The position numbers and the translations under genes are program-made. Source: Blastococcus saxobsidens DD2 (GTDB taxonomy: Bacteria; Actinomycetota; Actinomycetes; Mycobacteriales; Geodermatophilaceae). From it: a stretch of DNA of 64,000 bases. Positions within the stretch are counted from its first letter, which is position 1. Each line of letters starts with the position of its first letter. The notes under the pieces were generated by a model that did not search any database, was not told where the DNA came from, and saw only the letters and a program-made list of their open reading frames with translations. The stretch lies in the NCBI RefSeq assembly GCF_000284015.1, contig NC_016943.1, forward strand, positions 2,025,541-2,089,540, given 5' to 3'. Below, in pieces: positions 23,302 through 32,905 of this stretch.

Positions 23302-25293
23302 CTATCCGAAGCTCAGGAGGATGGTGACGGGGGTGCCGCGCTCGACCGTCTCACCGGCCGCCGGGCTCTGCCGCAGGACGTTGTTGCCGAAGAAGCGGGT
23401 GGCCTCCACCTGCAGACCGGCGGCCTGCAGGATGGTCGCGGCCTCGTCGCCGGTCTTCCCGACGACGTCGGGCACCGTGACCAGCGGGACGCCGGCCGAG
23501 ACCTGGATCCGCACGGTGCTGCCGTAGGGCACCGGTCCGGCGGCGGGAGCGGGATCGACGGCCATGACCTCGCCGACGTCGACCTGGTCGCTGCGGCCGT
23601 CCTCGATCCGCTCCACGGTGAAGCCCAGGCCCTGGAGGTTGCTCGTCGCCTGATCCGGCGTCTGCCCGGTGACGTCGGGCACCGCGACCGGGGCCCGGCC
23701 CTGGCTCACGACGGCGGTGACGACCTGGTCGCGCTTGAGCTCGGTGCCCGCCGGCGGGTCGAAACGGACCACCAGGCCGGGGGCGAGGTCGTCGTCGTAG
23801 TCCTCACCGCGGGCCAGCTGCACCGGGACGTCCTGCTGGATGGCGGCTTCGACCTCGTCGATCGGCCGGCCCACCAGCTCCGGCGCGATGGTGTACCGCT
23901 CGGCGCCCTTGGAGACGACGACGCGGACGTCGGTGCCGCGGATGAACTCGCCCGACGCCGGCTCCGTGGCGATGACCACGCCCTCGGGCACCGTCTCGCT
24001 CCACTCGGCGACCACCGGGTCGGGGTCGAGACCGGCGCTCTGGAGGAGGTCGATGGCGCTGGTCTCCTCCTTGCCGGCGAGGGACGGCACCGCGGCCCAG
24101 CGGCCCTCGCCCAGCCACCAGCCGACGGCGCCGATGGTGATCGCCAACAGCAGCACGATCGCCACCGCGAGCCGCGTGCGGCGGCGGCGGACGTGGTCGG
24201 GGACCCCCGGGCGGGGCCGGGCGGGACCGGGCCGGCGGCCGTGCACGTCGGTGGTGGGGCCGGCGCCCATGCCCGGCAGCATGCTGGTGCGCCCGCCGCG
24301 GGACGCCCGGCCGGCGAGCACCTCGGTGCCCGGGGCGCTCGGGTGCCGGTCGTGCGGGCGGGGCCGGGTGGGCCGGTTGGTGGGCCGCAGCGTGTCCGGG
24401 CGGGCGCTGCCCTGGCCGGTGGGCACCGGGACCGGCTCGATGCCGAGGTCCTTGCGGACGTCGGCGAGCTCGGCCAGGAACGCGCCGGCGTCGATCGGGC
24501 GGCCGGCGGGGTCGCGCCGCGTGGTGCGGGCGACCAGCTCGTCGACCTGCCAGGGCAGGCCCGGGACCTCGGCGGACGGCGCGGGCACGTCGTGGTGGAC
24601 GTGCTGGTAGGCCACGGCCAGCGGGGTGTCCCCACCGAAGGGCGGGTGCCCGGTGAGCATCTCGTACAGCACGATGCCGGCGGCGTAGATGTCGCTGCGG
24701 GCGTCGGCACGGCCGCGTTCGAGCTGCTCGGGGGAGAGGTAGGCGACGGTGCCGATCAGCACGCCGCCGGTCTGGCTGGTCTGCCCGGTGCCGACGACGG
24801 CGCGGGCGAGCCCGAAGTCGGCCACCTTCACCACGCCGTCGACGCCGATCAGCACGTTCTCGGGCTTGATGTCGCGGTGCACGATGCCGGCGCGGTGCGC
24901 GGCGGTGAGCCCGGCCAGCACCGGTTCGAGGACGGCCAACGCCTCGGCGACGGTCAGCCGGCCGCGGGCGCTGAGCAGGTCGCGCAGCGTGCGGCCGCGG
25001 ACCAGCTCCATGACCAGGAAGACCAGCCCCTGGTCGCTGCCCTGGTCGCTGACCGACACCACGTTGACGTGGCTGAGCATCGCCGCGGCGCGCGCCTCGC
25101 GGGTGAACCGGTCGACGAACGTCGGGTCGTGGGCCAGGTGCTCGGCCATGACCTTGACCGCGACGGTCCGGTGCAGGCGCAGGTCGGTGGCGGCGTAGAC
25201 GGTGGACATGCCGCCGCGCGCCAACCGCTCCTCGAGGCGGTAGCGCCCCTCGAGAACGAGGCCGACCACGGGGTCGGTCACGGCGGTGTCCAC
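23302..25293 (-). CDS. pknL: PknL/PknB-type Ser/Thr protein kinase with PASTA domains
   Basis: A 663-residue membrane kinase. The kinase domain (about 15-275) has the Gly-rich loop LARGGMSTVY, VAVKVM lysine, HRDIKPENVL, DFGLA and an APE-equivalent SPEQ. A basic, proline-rich juxtamembrane linker leads to one TM helix (LAVAIVLLLAITIGAVGWWL, about 393-412). Four PASTA-like repeats follow outside the cell (typical starts VPSLAGKEETSA and VPDVVGKTGDEA). PASTA domains sense peptidoglycan or lipid II. Position matches Rv2176 pknL, although M. tuberculosis PknL lacks PASTA repeats; the Rv2175c-type substrate gene is 2 kb away. The GTG start is at 25293. Confidence 0.92.
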   Translation of the reverse strand: MDTAVTDPVVGLVLEGRYRLEERLARGGMSTVYAATDLRLHRTVAVKVMAEHLAHDPTFVDRFTREARAAAMLSHVNVVSVSDQGSDQGLVFLVMELVRGRTLRDLLSARGRLTVAEALAVLEPVLAGLTAAHRAGIVHRDIKPENVLIGVDGVVKVADFGLARAVVGTGQTSQTGGVLIGTVAYLSPEQLERGRADARSDIYAAGIVLYEMLTGHPPFGGDTPLAVAYQHVHHDVPAPSAEVPGLPWQVDELVARTTRRDPAGRPIDAGAFLAELADVRKDLGIEPVPVPTGQGSARPDTLRPTNRPTRPRPHDRHPSAPGTEVLAGRASRGGRTSMLPGMGAGPTTDVHGRRPGPARPRPGVPDHVRRRRTRLAVAIVLLLAITIGAVGWWLGEGRWAAVPSLAGKEETSAIDLLQSAGLDPDPVVAEWSETVPEGVVIATEPASGEFIRGTDVRVVVSKGAERYTIAPELVGRPIDEVEAAIQQDVPVQLARGEDYDDDLAPGLVVRFDPPAGTELKRDQVVTAVVSQGRAPVAVPDVTGQTPDQATSNLQGLGFTVERIEDGRSDQVDVGEVMAVDPAPAAGPVPYGSTVRIQVSAGVPLVTVPDVVGKTGDEAATILQAAGLQVEATRFFGNNVLRQSPAAGETVERGTPVTILLSFG

Positions 25294-25438
25294 CCGGCCG
25301 AGTGTAGGAGGGGTACCGGTCGGCCGGGTCCCACCACGCGGTCCCGGTGGCGCCTGGTACGGCTGGTGCGCGTGGTCAGGTGCGCCGGATCACGCACACC
25401 GACGCTCCCTCCTTCCCGAGGGACCGGGACACCGGTGG

Positions 25439-25885
25439 TTAGAAAAGGTTCACGAGCGTGTAGAACGCGAAGGCGACGAAGAAGGCGAAGAACGCCTTGA
25501 GGACCAGTTCGCGGGCCCAATCGGCGGCGCTCCACTCCGAGGGCTTGGTGACGCCGAGCGCGCTGTACATCATCCAGTCGCCGCCGAGCAGGACGACGTA
25601 GAACACCACGGTCGTCACCACGGCGGACCAGCCGAACAGGGACAGGGCCGCCAGCACCACACCCAGCATGGTGCCGTGCAGGAAGTGCGTCGGCAGGTTC
25701 CACTTCCGGGCGCGCTCCACGTCGGTCTGCGGATCCCCGCCGGTCATGGCGACGAGCACCTTGCCGGGCACCAGACTGGCCGGGCGCCGGGTCACCGCCT
25801 TCTCGATGTACTCCACGGCGGTGAACAGCACGGTCCCGATGGCGCCGGCCACCAGGCCGTAGAGCAGGGTCTGCAGGACGTCCAT
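25439..25885 (-). CDS. Four-helix membrane protein, unknown function
   Basis: A 148-residue protein with four hydrophobic helices (LLYGLVAGAIGTVLFTAVEY; THFLHGTMLGVVLAALSLFG; VVTTVVFYVVLLGGDWMMYS; LKAFFAFFVAFAFYTLVNLF). The loops are short and carry the charges. No named family was recognised. It stands alone on the minus strand between the kinase and flavoenzyme genes; 245 nt on its upstream side hold no recognisable gene. Confidence 0.75.
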   Translation of the reverse strand: MDVLQTLLYGLVAGAIGTVLFTAVEYIEKAVTRRPASLVPGKVLVAMTGGDPQTDVERARKWNLPTHFLHGTMLGVVLAALSLFGWSAVVTTVVFYVVLLGGDWMMYSALGVTKPSEWSAADWARELVLKAFFAFFVAFAFYTLVNLF

Positions 25886-26130
25886 CGTGCCTCCGGAGTC
25901 GGCCTCGGTACCGGTCGCCGGGGTTCAGCGGACGCGGTGCGCCCAGGTGAGCGCCCGGGCCGGGTGCCCCGAGGCCCCGCCGGAAAACGACGACGGCCAG
26001 CACGGTAACGGGATCGACATGCGGTCGCGGGCCGCTCCCGAGGCGCTCGACGACGACCCGCTCGGCCGGTGGTACTGGGTCCGCCGACCGGTGGCCACCT
26101 CGACGCGCCACCCAGCACCCGCCGGGCGGA

Positions 26131-27267
26131 TCACCGCGCCGGGGTCACGGTGTCCCGCGGGACCGACCGCACGTCGGGCAGGCCGCACATCACCATCGCG
26201 TGCGCCAGTTCCTCGGTCAGCCCGTCGAGCACGCCGGCGACCCCGCGCTCGCCCCCGGTGGTGAGCCCCCAGGCGATCGGCCGCCCGAGGAACACCGCGT
26301 CGGCGCCCAGGGCGAGCGCGGTGAGCGCGTCCGAGCCGGAGCGGATCCCGCCGTCGACGTAGACCTTGACGTCGTCCCCGACGGCGTCGACGACCTCCGG
26401 CAGGGCGTACGCGCTGGAGACGGCCGGGTCGGCCTGGCGGCCGCCGTGGGTGGTGACCCAGACCGCGGCGGCGCCGGCCTGCACGCAGCTGACGGCGTCG
26501 TCACCGCGCAGGACGCCCTTGACCACCACAGGCAGCCCGGACAGCTCGCCGAAGCGGGCGATCTCGTCGAAGGTCCAGGTCGCGGTCGCCAGGCCGTCCA
26601 GCGTCGGCTCCTCGCCCTCCGGCGGCCGGTTGGCCATCCGGACGCCGGCGCGGTGGACGAAGTCGTGTTCCATGTCCCGCCGGCGGCGGCCCAGCACGGG
26701 GACGTCGACGGTGAGGACGAGGGCGCGGTAGCCGGCGTCGCCGGCGCGCCGGGCGAGGTCGTCGGTGTGCCGTTCGGAGTGCAGCCGGTACAGCTGGAAC
26801 CACTGCGGGCTGCCCGGGGCGGCCGCGGCCACCTCCTCGAGGCTGTTGTTGGCGCTGGTCGACACGGTCATCAGCGCGCCCGTGGCGGCGGCGGCGCGGG
26901 CGGTGGCCAGCTCCCCGTCGGGGTGCGCCATCGCCTGGTAGGCCCACGGGGCGATGCCGATCGGCGCGCGCACCGGTGCGCCGAGCAGCTCGGTGCCCAG
27001 CTGCGCCGTGGTGATCCCGCGCAGCACCCGCGGCCGCAGCCGCCACGCGCGCCAGGCCTCGGTCGCCTCGCGCATCGTCGTCTCGGTCTCGGCGCCGCCG
27101 GCGTAGTAGTCGTAGACCGGCTCGGGCAGCAGCTCCCGCGACCGGGCCTCCAGGAGCGCCAGGTCGAGGTAGGGCATCTCCGGGCGCGGATCCTCGGCGA
27201 CCTCCGCGCCGCCGTCCTGCACAGGCTGTCCCGGCACCGGGCTGTCGGCTGGTCCGATGGTCGCCAT
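26131..27267 (-). CDS. FMN-dependent alpha-hydroxy-acid dehydrogenase
   Basis: A 378-residue TIM-barrel flavoenzyme of the glycolate oxidase/L-lactate dehydrogenase/lactate monooxygenase family, oxidising an L-2-hydroxy acid to a 2-oxo acid. It shows the N-terminal DYYAGGAETETT, FMN-site APIGIAPWAYQ, FQLYRL, VLTVDVP, VVKGVLRGDDA, catalytic THGGRQADPAVSS and the phosphate site VDGGIRSGSD. The usual Asn before the catalytic His (SNHGGRQLD) is Thr here. The ATG at 27267 is 13 nt from the divergent Rv2175c-type start, so the two promoters must overlap. Lactate 2-monooxygenase and glycolate oxidase activities cannot be separated by eye. Confidence 0.87.
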   Translation of the reverse strand: MATIGPADSPVPGQPVQDGGAEVAEDPRPEMPYLDLALLEARSRELLPEPVYDYYAGGAETETTMREATEAWRAWRLRPRVLRGITTAQLGTELLGAPVRAPIGIAPWAYQAMAHPDGELATARAAAATGALMTVSTSANNSLEEVAAAAPGSPQWFQLYRLHSERHTDDLARRAGDAGYRALVLTVDVPVLGRRRRDMEHDFVHRAGVRMANRPPEGEEPTLDGLATATWTFDEIARFGELSGLPVVVKGVLRGDDAVSCVQAGAAAVWVTTHGGRQADPAVSSAYALPEVVDAVGDDVKVYVDGGIRSGSDALTALALGADAVFLGRPIAWGLTTGGERGVAGVLDGLTEELAHAMVMCGLPDVRSVPRDTVTPAR

Positions 27268-27280
27268 AGGCTCGTACTCT

Positions 27281-27604
27281 ATGGACACGCTCACCCCCGT
27301 GGAGGTCGCCCAGCTGCTGGGCACCTCGCCGAACCGGGTCCGGCAGTTGCTGCGCGACCGGAAGCTGATGGCCGTCCCCGGCAGCGGGAACGCCAGGATC
27401 CCGGCGGAGTTCGTCCAGGACGGCGTGGTGCTCAAGCACCTGCCCGGTCTGCTCACCGTGCTCAGCGACGGCGGCTTCAGCGACGAGGAGGCCTTCGACT
27501 GGCTGTTCCGCGAGGACGAGTCACTTCCCGGCACCCCGGTGCAGGCGTTGCGGGACAACCGGCACACCGAGGTCACCCGGCGGGCCCAGGCCCTGGCTCT
27601 CTGA
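27281..27604 (+). CDS. Rv2175c-family DNA-binding protein
   Basis: A 107-residue protein matching the mycobacterial Rv2175c family: an N-terminal excisionase-like winged HTH (LTPVEVAQLLGTSPNRVRQL, then RDRKLMAVPG) and a C-terminal domain (FSDEEAFDWLFREDESLPGTPVQAL). Rv2175c binds DNA and is phosphorylated by PknL, and a PknL-type kinase is encoded 2 kb away. ATG 27281 is preferred over ATG 27257. A -10-like TAGGCT (27267-27272) lies 8 nt before it, so the transcript may be leaderless. Family assignment is good; target genes are unknown. Confidence 0.88.
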   Translation: MDTLTPVEVAQLLGTSPNRVRQLLRDRKLMAVPGSGNARIPAEFVQDGVVLKHLPGLLTVLSDGGFSDEEAFDWLFREDESLPGTPVQALRDNRHTEVTRRAQALAL

Positions 27605-27647
27605 GCCGGGTGCATCCGCGAGCGGGCCGGGGACGGAAGCCGGGAAC

Positions 27648-27995
27648 GTGGAGCAGCTGACCTACCTGGGCCTGCTGGCCGGCTGCCTGCTGGTCACCGC
27701 GCCGCTGGAGCTGTTCCTCGGGGTCCGGGTCTACGCGCGCTGGCGTCGGCTGCTGCTGGCCGTCGTGCCGGAGTTCGTCGTCTTCGTCGTCTGGGTGCTG
27801 TACGCGATCGCCCAGGGGCACTGGGACTACTCGGCCACCCGCACCCTCGGCGTCCGGCTGCCCGGCGGCATCCCCGTCGAGGAGGTGCTGTTCTTCCTCG
27901 TCGTCCCGCTGTGCTCGGTGCTGGCGCTGGAGGCGGTGCGGAAGGTGACCGGCTGGGACGCCGGCTACCCGGCGGAGGAGGCCGAGCGCCGGTGA
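27648..27995 (+). CDS. crtYc: Lycopene cyclase domain protein, subunit c
   Basis: A 115-residue membrane protein with three helices and the heterodimeric CrtYc-type signature (PLELFLGVRVYARWRR, GIPVEEVLFFLVVPLCSVLALE). PVEEvLFF is the acidic active-site motif of this cyclase class. It pairs with the next gene, and the two stop/start codons overlap (GTGA). Together they should form rings on the ends of lycopene. No lycopene elongase gene is beside them, so a C40 product is expected. The GTG start at 27648 follows the Rv2175c-type gene by 43 nt. Confidence 0.88.
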   Translation: MEQLTYLGLLAGCLLVTAPLELFLGVRVYARWRRLLLAVVPEFVVFVVWVLYAIAQGHWDYSATRTLGVRLPGGIPVEEVLFFLVVPLCSVLALEAVRKVTGWDAGYPAEEAERR

Positions 27996-28339
27996 GCTAC
28001 AGCGCCCTCGCGGTGACCGCGGTGATCGCGGTCCTGGCGATCGACCTGGCCGTCTACCGGACCCGCATGGTGACCCGGAAGGTGTTCTGGACCGCCTACG
28101 CGATCGTCATCTTCTTCCAGCTGCTGATGAACGGCGTGCTCACCGGGCTGGACGTGGTCACCTACGACGAGGCCACGATCTGGGGCCCCCGCATCGCCTA
28201 CGCGCCGGTGGAGGACCTGCTCTTCGGGTTCGCCATGGTCACCCTGACCCTGGCCAGCTGGGCTGCGGCCAACCGCCGGGCGAACACCGCCAGGCGGCGG
28301 GGCCTGGACACCGACACCCGGCCGTCGAGCACCCGGTAG
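27992..28339 (+). CDS. crtYd: Lycopene cyclase domain protein, subunit d
   Basis: A 115-residue partner of CrtYc with three membrane helices (YSALAVTAVIAVLAIDLAVY, VFWTAYAIVIFFQLLMNGVL, DLLFGFAMVTLTLASWAAAN) and the motif YAPVEDLLFGF, equivalent to PxEE/DxLF. The GTG start is coupled to crtYc. Its last 142 nt overlap the 3' end of crtB on the other strand, an unusually long convergent overlap in which both proteins look genuine. Confidence 0.88.
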   Translation: MSYSALAVTAVIAVLAIDLAVYRTRMVTRKVFWTAYAIVIFFQLLMNGVLTGLDVVTYDEATIWGPRIAYAPVEDLLFGFAMVTLTLASWAAANRRANTARRRGLDTDTRPSSTR

Positions 28340-29151
28340 TCGGCGCGCTCGATCTCGGTGAGGATGCCGCCGTACAGCGCGGTGGCGGCCCGCACGCAGT
28401 CGCGGGACTCGGGCGCCAGCATCGGCGTCCCGGGCGCGGCGTCGTCGTACCGGCGGCGCACGACCGCCACCATCTCGCGCATCAGCTCGCGGACGTTGGC
28501 GTCGTGCCGCTTCTCCGTCAGCTGCTCGCGGGTGACGCCGTGGGCGGCCATCAGGTCGGCCGGCAGGTACACCCGGCCGCGGTCGGCGTCCTCGGCGACG
28601 TCGCGCAGGAAGTTGGTCAGCTGGAAGGCCTCGCCGAGGGCGATGGCGTGCGGCGCGGCCTCCTCGCGGGCCACCCCGGGCGCGGTGCCGAGGACCGGCA
28701 GCACCTGCAGCCCGATCACCGACGCCGAGCCCCACATGTACCGGTCGAGGGCGGCCAGGTCCGCGTAGCCGCTGACGTCGAGGTCGCTGGTCATCGCCGC
28801 GAGGAAGTCGACGAGGTGTTCGACCGGGATGTCGTAGCGGCGGTAGGTGTGCACCAGCGCCAGCCGCACCGGGTCGTCGGACCAGCCCGACTCCAGCTCG
28901 GCGAGCACGGCGCGGGACCACTCCACCAGGTCGCCGGCCGGGTCGGCACCGGGCACGTCGACCAGGTCGTCGGCCACGCGGGCGGCGGCGTAGAGCGCGT
29001 GGACCGCCGGGCGGCGGTCGGGCGTCAGCAGCCGGGTGGCCAGGTGATAGCTCTTGCCGTGCTCGGCGGCGATCGACGCGCAGTGCCGGTAGGCCGCCCG
29101 CAGCTGCTCCTGGCGGTGCGCCTGGGTGCCCGGAGGCCGCAGCGCCGTCAC
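28198..29151 (-). CDS. crtB: Phytoene synthase
   Basis: Condenses two geranylgeranyl diphosphates to 15-cis-phytoene. The 317-residue enzyme shows the Squalene/phytoene synthase motifs: HGKSYHLATRLL, the first Asp-rich site AARVADDLVDVPGA, YMWGSASVIGLQ and the second site ALGEAFQLTNFLRDVAEDADRG, followed by RVYLPADLM. The GTG start overlaps the crtI stop (GTGA). It is the last gene of the crtE-crtI-crtB run, and its 3' end overlaps crtYd in antisense. Confidence 0.95.
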   Translation of the reverse strand: MTALRPPGTQAHRQEQLRAAYRHCASIAAEHGKSYHLATRLLTPDRRPAVHALYAAARVADDLVDVPGADPAGDLVEWSRAVLAELESGWSDDPVRLALVHTYRRYDIPVEHLVDFLAAMTSDLDVSGYADLAALDRYMWGSASVIGLQVLPVLGTAPGVAREEAAPHAIALGEAFQLTNFLRDVAEDADRGRVYLPADLMAAHGVTREQLTEKRHDANVRELMREMVAVVRRRYDDAAPGTPMLAPESRDCVRAATALYGGILTEIERADYRVLDGRVSVSRPRRLAVFARRLAAAQLARVRVTMANPKSRSSTGA

Positions 29152-30680
29152 CGTCCCACCGGCCCGGTGATCCGCTCGGCGGCCAGCCGGCCGCTCATCA
29201 GCACCATCGGGACGCCGACCCCGGGCTGCACCGAGGAGCCGGCCAGCACCACGTTCTCCGGCCCGCGACGGGGGAGCGTCGGCGTGCGGAAGGGGCCGGT
29301 CTGGCCGAACGTGTGCGCCAGCGCGAACGGGGTGCCGGCGGCCATGCCCTGCGCGGCCCAGGTCAGCGGGGTGTCCATGTGCTCCACCTCGATCGCGTCG
29401 GTCACGCCGGTGAACCCGCGTGTCTCCAGGGTGCCCAGCAGCTCCTCGCGGTAGCGCGGGCCGAGCACGTCCCAGTCCAGGTGCGGGTTGCCGCCGCTGC
29501 GCGGGTCGAGGTTCGGCGTGGGGGCGACCACGCTGAGCACCTGGCCGCCCTCCGGGGCCAGCGAGCGGTCGGTCACCGACGGCATGCTGATCAGCAGGCT
29601 CGGGTCGCTCATGATCTTCCCCCGCCGAGCCCCGGGACCCCCGCCGAGCAGCCGCCCGCCCGGAGTCAGCTCGTCGAACACCTGCTCCCACGCGGCGCCG
29701 AAGCTGATCGTGTGGTGCGCCTGGCCGGCCAGCTCCGTCCGGACGCCCAGGTGCAGCGCGACGCAGGACGGCGAGTACACCGGCCGGCGCGGCCCGCGGA
29801 GGCCCGGCACCAGGGTGTGCGGCGCGTCGGTGGTGACGACGACGGCGTCGGCGGGCAGCCGGTCGCCGTCGGCCAGGACGACGCCGTCCACCCGGCCGCC
29901 GGCCGCGCTGAGCTCCGCCACCGCCTGCCCGTACCGGAACTCGACCCCGGCGTGGGCCGCGGCGTCGGCCAGGGCGCGCGGTACCGCGGCGATCCCGCCG
30001 GCCGGGTGCCAGACGCCGGCGCCGATGTCGAGCTGCGCGATCACCGCGTAGGCGGCGATGGCCCGGAACGGGCTCACGCCGGCGTAGAGCGCCTGGAAGC
30101 TGAACAGCCGGCGCAGCCGGTCGTCGCCGAAGTACCTGCCGACGTGCCGGGACAGCCGGTCGAACCCACCGCGCCGGGCGAGGGTCACCAGCTCCGGGCC
30201 CAGGAGGTCCAGCGGGGAGTCGAGGTTCCGGTCGATGAAGGTGGTCAGCTGCAGCCGGTACAGCTCGGCCAGGTCGGCCAGGTAGCGGCGCAGGGCGGCG
30301 GCCTCGCCCGGACCGCACAGCGCGGCGACCTCCGCGGCGAAGGCGTCGGGATCGGCGTGCACGTCCAGCTGGCTGCCGTCGGCGAACTGCGCCCGGTAGC
30401 TGGTCTCCAGGGGGATCATGGTCAGCCGGTCCTCGAGCTTCTCGCCGACCGCGGCGAGGGTGTCCGCGAGGACCTCCGGTGCGGTGAACACCGAGGGGCC
30501 GGTGTCCAGGGCGTAGCCCGCCCGCTCCACCCGGCCCGCGCGCCCGCCCGGCCTGTCGCCGCGCTCGACGACCGTCACCTCGCGGCCGGCCCCGCGCAGG
30601 CGGAGCGCGGCGGCCAGCCCGGCCAGTCCCGCGCCGACGACGACGACCCGGTCGGTGCGCCCGGGGACGCGGCGGACCAT
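29148..30680 (-). CDS. crtI: Phytoene desaturase
   Basis: A 510-residue FAD-dependent CrtI-type desaturase converting phytoene stepwise to lycopene. The dinucleotide motif [20 protein letters not shown] and GGRAG lie at the N-terminus, the LDTGPSVFT substrate region follows, and the C-terminal FAD signature ([19 protein letters not shown]) is intact. It is flanked by coupled crtE (1-nt TGATG overlap) and crtB (GTGA overlap). The number of desaturation steps cannot be read from sequence. Confidence 0.95.
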   Translation of the reverse strand: MVRRVPGRTDRVVVVGAGLAGLAAALRLRGAGREVTVVERGDRPGGRAGRVERAGYALDTGPSVFTAPEVLADTLAAVGEKLEDRLTMIPLETSYRAQFADGSQLDVHADPDAFAAEVAALCGPGEAAALRRYLADLAELYRLQLTTFIDRNLDSPLDLLGPELVTLARRGGFDRLSRHVGRYFGDDRLRRLFSFQALYAGVSPFRAIAAYAVIAQLDIGAGVWHPAGGIAAVPRALADAAAHAGVEFRYGQAVAELSAAGGRVDGVVLADGDRLPADAVVVTTDAPHTLVPGLRGPRRPVYSPSCVALHLGVRTELAGQAHHTISFGAAWEQVFDELTPGGRLLGGGPGARRGKIMSDPSLLISMPSVTDRSLAPEGGQVLSVVAPTPNLDPRSGGNPHLDWDVLGPRYREELLGTLETRGFTGVTDAIEVEHMDTPLTWAAQGMAAGTPFALAHTFGQTGPFRTPTLPRRGPENVVLAGSSVQPGVGVPMVLMSGRLAAERITGPVGR

Positions 30681-31807
30681 CAGGCGGTACGGGTGGTGGC
30701 GGCGACCGCGAGCGCGTCCAGCGCGGCGCGGGCGTCGTCGGCGATGGGCGCCTCGGCGATGGCCTCGCGGGCCTCGGCGGTGCGCCGGGTGATGCGCTCC
30801 TCCACCCGGTCGCGGGCGCCGGTGACCACCAGCAGCTCGCGCAGGGCCGCGAAGTCGTCGGCGCCCGCGTCGGGGTTGCCCAGCAGCCGGCCGAGCAGCC
30901 CGCGGCCCGCGTCGTCCGTCGCCTCCTCGGCCAGCGCGACCAGCAGCGTCTGCTTGCCCTCGCGCAGGTCGTCGTCGGCGGACTTGCCGGTGATCTCCGG
31001 ATCGCCGAAGACGCCGAGCAGGTCGTCGCGCAGCTGGAAGGCCTCGCCCAGCGGCAGGCCGACGGCGGCGAACGCCTCCACGACGGCGGGACCCGCCCCG
31101 GCGATCGCCGCGCCGAGCTGCAGCGGGCGCTGCACCGTGTAGCCGGCGCTCTTGTAGCGGGCGACGGTCAGCGCTCCGTCGGAGCCGGGGAGCCCGCCGG
31201 CGGCGCGCAGCAGGTCGAGGTACTGGCCCGCGGTGACCTCGGTGCGCATGGTGTCCCAGACCGCACGGGCGCGGCCCAGCGCGGCCTCGGAGATGCCGGA
31301 GCAGCGGAGCATCTCGTCGGACCAGACCAGCGCCAGGTCGCCCACGAGGATGGCCGCGCCGACGCCGAACAGCTCCTGGTCGCCGGAGAAGCCGTGGGTG
31401 GTGTGCCGGTCGGCGAAGCCGATGTGCGTGGTGGGCCGTCCCCGGCGCGTTCCGGCGGCGTCCATGACGTCGTCGTGCACCAGCGCGCTCGCGTGCACGA
31501 ACTCCAGCGCGGCGACCGCGCGGAGCACCGCGTCGTCGTCCTCAGCGGTACCCAGGCCCTGGCCGCAGGCGCCGCGCCAGCCCCAGTAGGCGAAGGAGGG
31601 GCGCAGCTTCTTGCCGCCCTCGGCGACCGCGCGGACCTCGTCGACGACCGGCACCAGGCTCGGGTCCATGCCCGCGAGGGTGGCCCGCTGCATCTCGAGG
31701 AAGTCGGTGAGCGCGGCGGCGACGGCGGCCCGGAGCCGGTCGAGGTCGGCGGCGTCCGACGGAGGTGCGGGGCGGGCGGACTCGCGCTGCTGCGCCCCTG
31801 CGGTCAT
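30680..31807 (-). CDS. crtE: Geranylgeranyl diphosphate synthase (IdsA-type)
   Basis: A 375-residue trans-prenyltransferase supplying GGPP for carotenoids. Motifs are [16 protein letters not shown], the first Asp-rich site [33 protein letters not shown], and the second site [13 protein letters not shown] (DDxxG, as in actinobacterial IdsA2). Position matches Rv2173 in mycobacteria, so an ancestral prenyl synthase gene appears to have been joined by crtI and crtB. ATG 31807 heads the operon, divergent from metF across a 201-nt spacer containing an 8-bp hairpin (GGTGGGGC/GCCCCACC, 31829-31847). Confidence 0.92.
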   Translation of the reverse strand: MTAGAQQRESARPAPPSDAADLDRLRAAVAAALTDFLEMQRATLAGMDPSLVPVVDEVRAVAEGGKKLRPSFAYWGWRGACGQGLGTAEDDDAVLRAVAALEFVHASALVHDDVMDAAGTRRGRPTTHIGFADRHTTHGFSGDQELFGVGAAILVGDLALVWSDEMLRCSGISEAALGRARAVWDTMRTEVTAGQYLDLLRAAGGLPGSDGALTVARYKSAGYTVQRPLQLGAAIAGAGPAVVEAFAAVGLPLGEAFQLRDDLLGVFGDPEITGKSADDDLREGKQTLLVALAEEATDDAGRGLLGRLLGNPDAGADDFAALRELLVVTGARDRVEERITRRTAEAREAIAEAPIADDARAALDALAVAATTRTA

Positions 31808-32008
31808 GGAGTGAGTATCGCCCAACACGGTGGGGCGCGGCCCCACCAGCAGGGTGCCTGCCGTGCTCCACTGCATCGCTGCTCCCGTCCGAGGTCTGCG
31901 GTTCACGGCCTCTTCGGTGCCCGGTCCGGGCGCGGATGCACCTCGACGGCGGAGATTCCGCGGTACGGCCGAGGGAGTCCGCGGACGGCCGCCGTACCCT
32001 CGGATGCC

Positions 32009-32905
32009 GTGACCCCGACCGTTCGCGAGCTGCTCGCCACCGGCCGCCCGACGTGGTCGTTCGAGTTCTTCCCGCCGAAGACGCCGGCGGGGGAGGAGCA
32101 GCTCTGGACGGCGCTGCGTGAGCTCGAGCGGCTGCGCCCGTCGTTCGTGTCGGTCACCTACGGGGCCGGTGGCTCCACCCGCGAGGGCACCGTCGCGATG
32201 ACCGAGCGGATCGCCGCCGAGACGACGATGACGCCGCTGGCACATCTGACCGCCGTCGACCACAGCGTCGCCGAGCTGCGTCACGTGGTCAGCCGGCTGG
32301 CGGCGGCCGGCGTCCGCAACCTGCTGGCCCTGCGCGGCGACCCGCCCGGTGCCGACCCGCAGGCGGAGTGGATCGCCCACCCCGCGGGGCTGCGCTACGC
32401 CGCGGAGCTGGTCGAGCTGATCCGGTCGATCGGCGACTTCTGCGTGGGCGTGGCCGCCTTCCCCGAGCGGCACCCGAGGTCACCGGACGTCGACACCGAC
32501 GTCGACATGTTCGTGGCCAAGTGCCGGGCAGGGGCGGACTTCGCGGTCACGCAGATGTTCTTCCGGGCCGAGGACTACCTGCGGCTGCGGGACCGGGTCG
32601 TCGCCCGGGGCTGCGACGTCCCGCTGATCGCCGGTGTCATGCCGGTGACCGACGTCCGGCAGATCACCCGCATCGTGGAACTGTCCGGTCAGGCCTTCCC
32701 GGCGGACCTGGTCGAGCGGTTCGCCGAGCTCGACGGTGAGCGCCCGGAGGACAAGGCCGCGGTCCGCGCCTACGGCGTCGAGGTGGCCACGGAGCTGTGC
32801 CGGCGGCTGCTGGACGAGGGCGTGCCCGGCATCCACTTCATCACCATGAACCGGTCGACGGCGACGCGCGAGGTCTTCACCAACCTCGCCCCCGACCGGT
32901 CGTGA
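32009..32905 (+). CDS. metF: Methylenetetrahydrofolate reductase
   Basis: Reduces 5,10-methylenetetrahydrofolate to 5-methyltetrahydrofolate for methionine synthesis. The 298-residue TIM-barrel protein shows [64 protein letters not shown] and GVMPVTD. A -10-like TACCCT (31995-32000) lies 8 nt before the GTG start, suggesting a short or absent leader. The last 29 nt overlap the convergent gene. It occupies the position of Rv2172c and marks the left edge of the accessory region. Confidence 0.93.
   Translation: MTPTVRELLATGRPTWSFEFFPPKTPAGEEQLWTALRELERLRPSFVSVTYGAGGSTREGTVAMTERIAAETTMTPLAHLTAVDHSVAELRHVVSRLAAAGVRNLLALRGDPPGADPQAEWIAHPAGLRYAAELVELIRSIGDFCVGVAAFPERHPRSPDVDTDVDMFVAKCRAGADFAVTQMFFRAEDYLRLRDRVVARGCDVPLIAGVMPVTDVRQITRIVELSGQAFPADLVERFAELDGERPEDKAAVRAYGVEVATELCRRLLDEGVPGIHFITMNRSTATREVFTNLAPDRS

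Noticed and set aside
31808..32008. Possible SAM or other riboswitch ahead of metF
   Set aside because: A -10 box sits 8 nt before the metF start, leaving no room for a leader; the hairpin at 31829 belongs to the crtE side.
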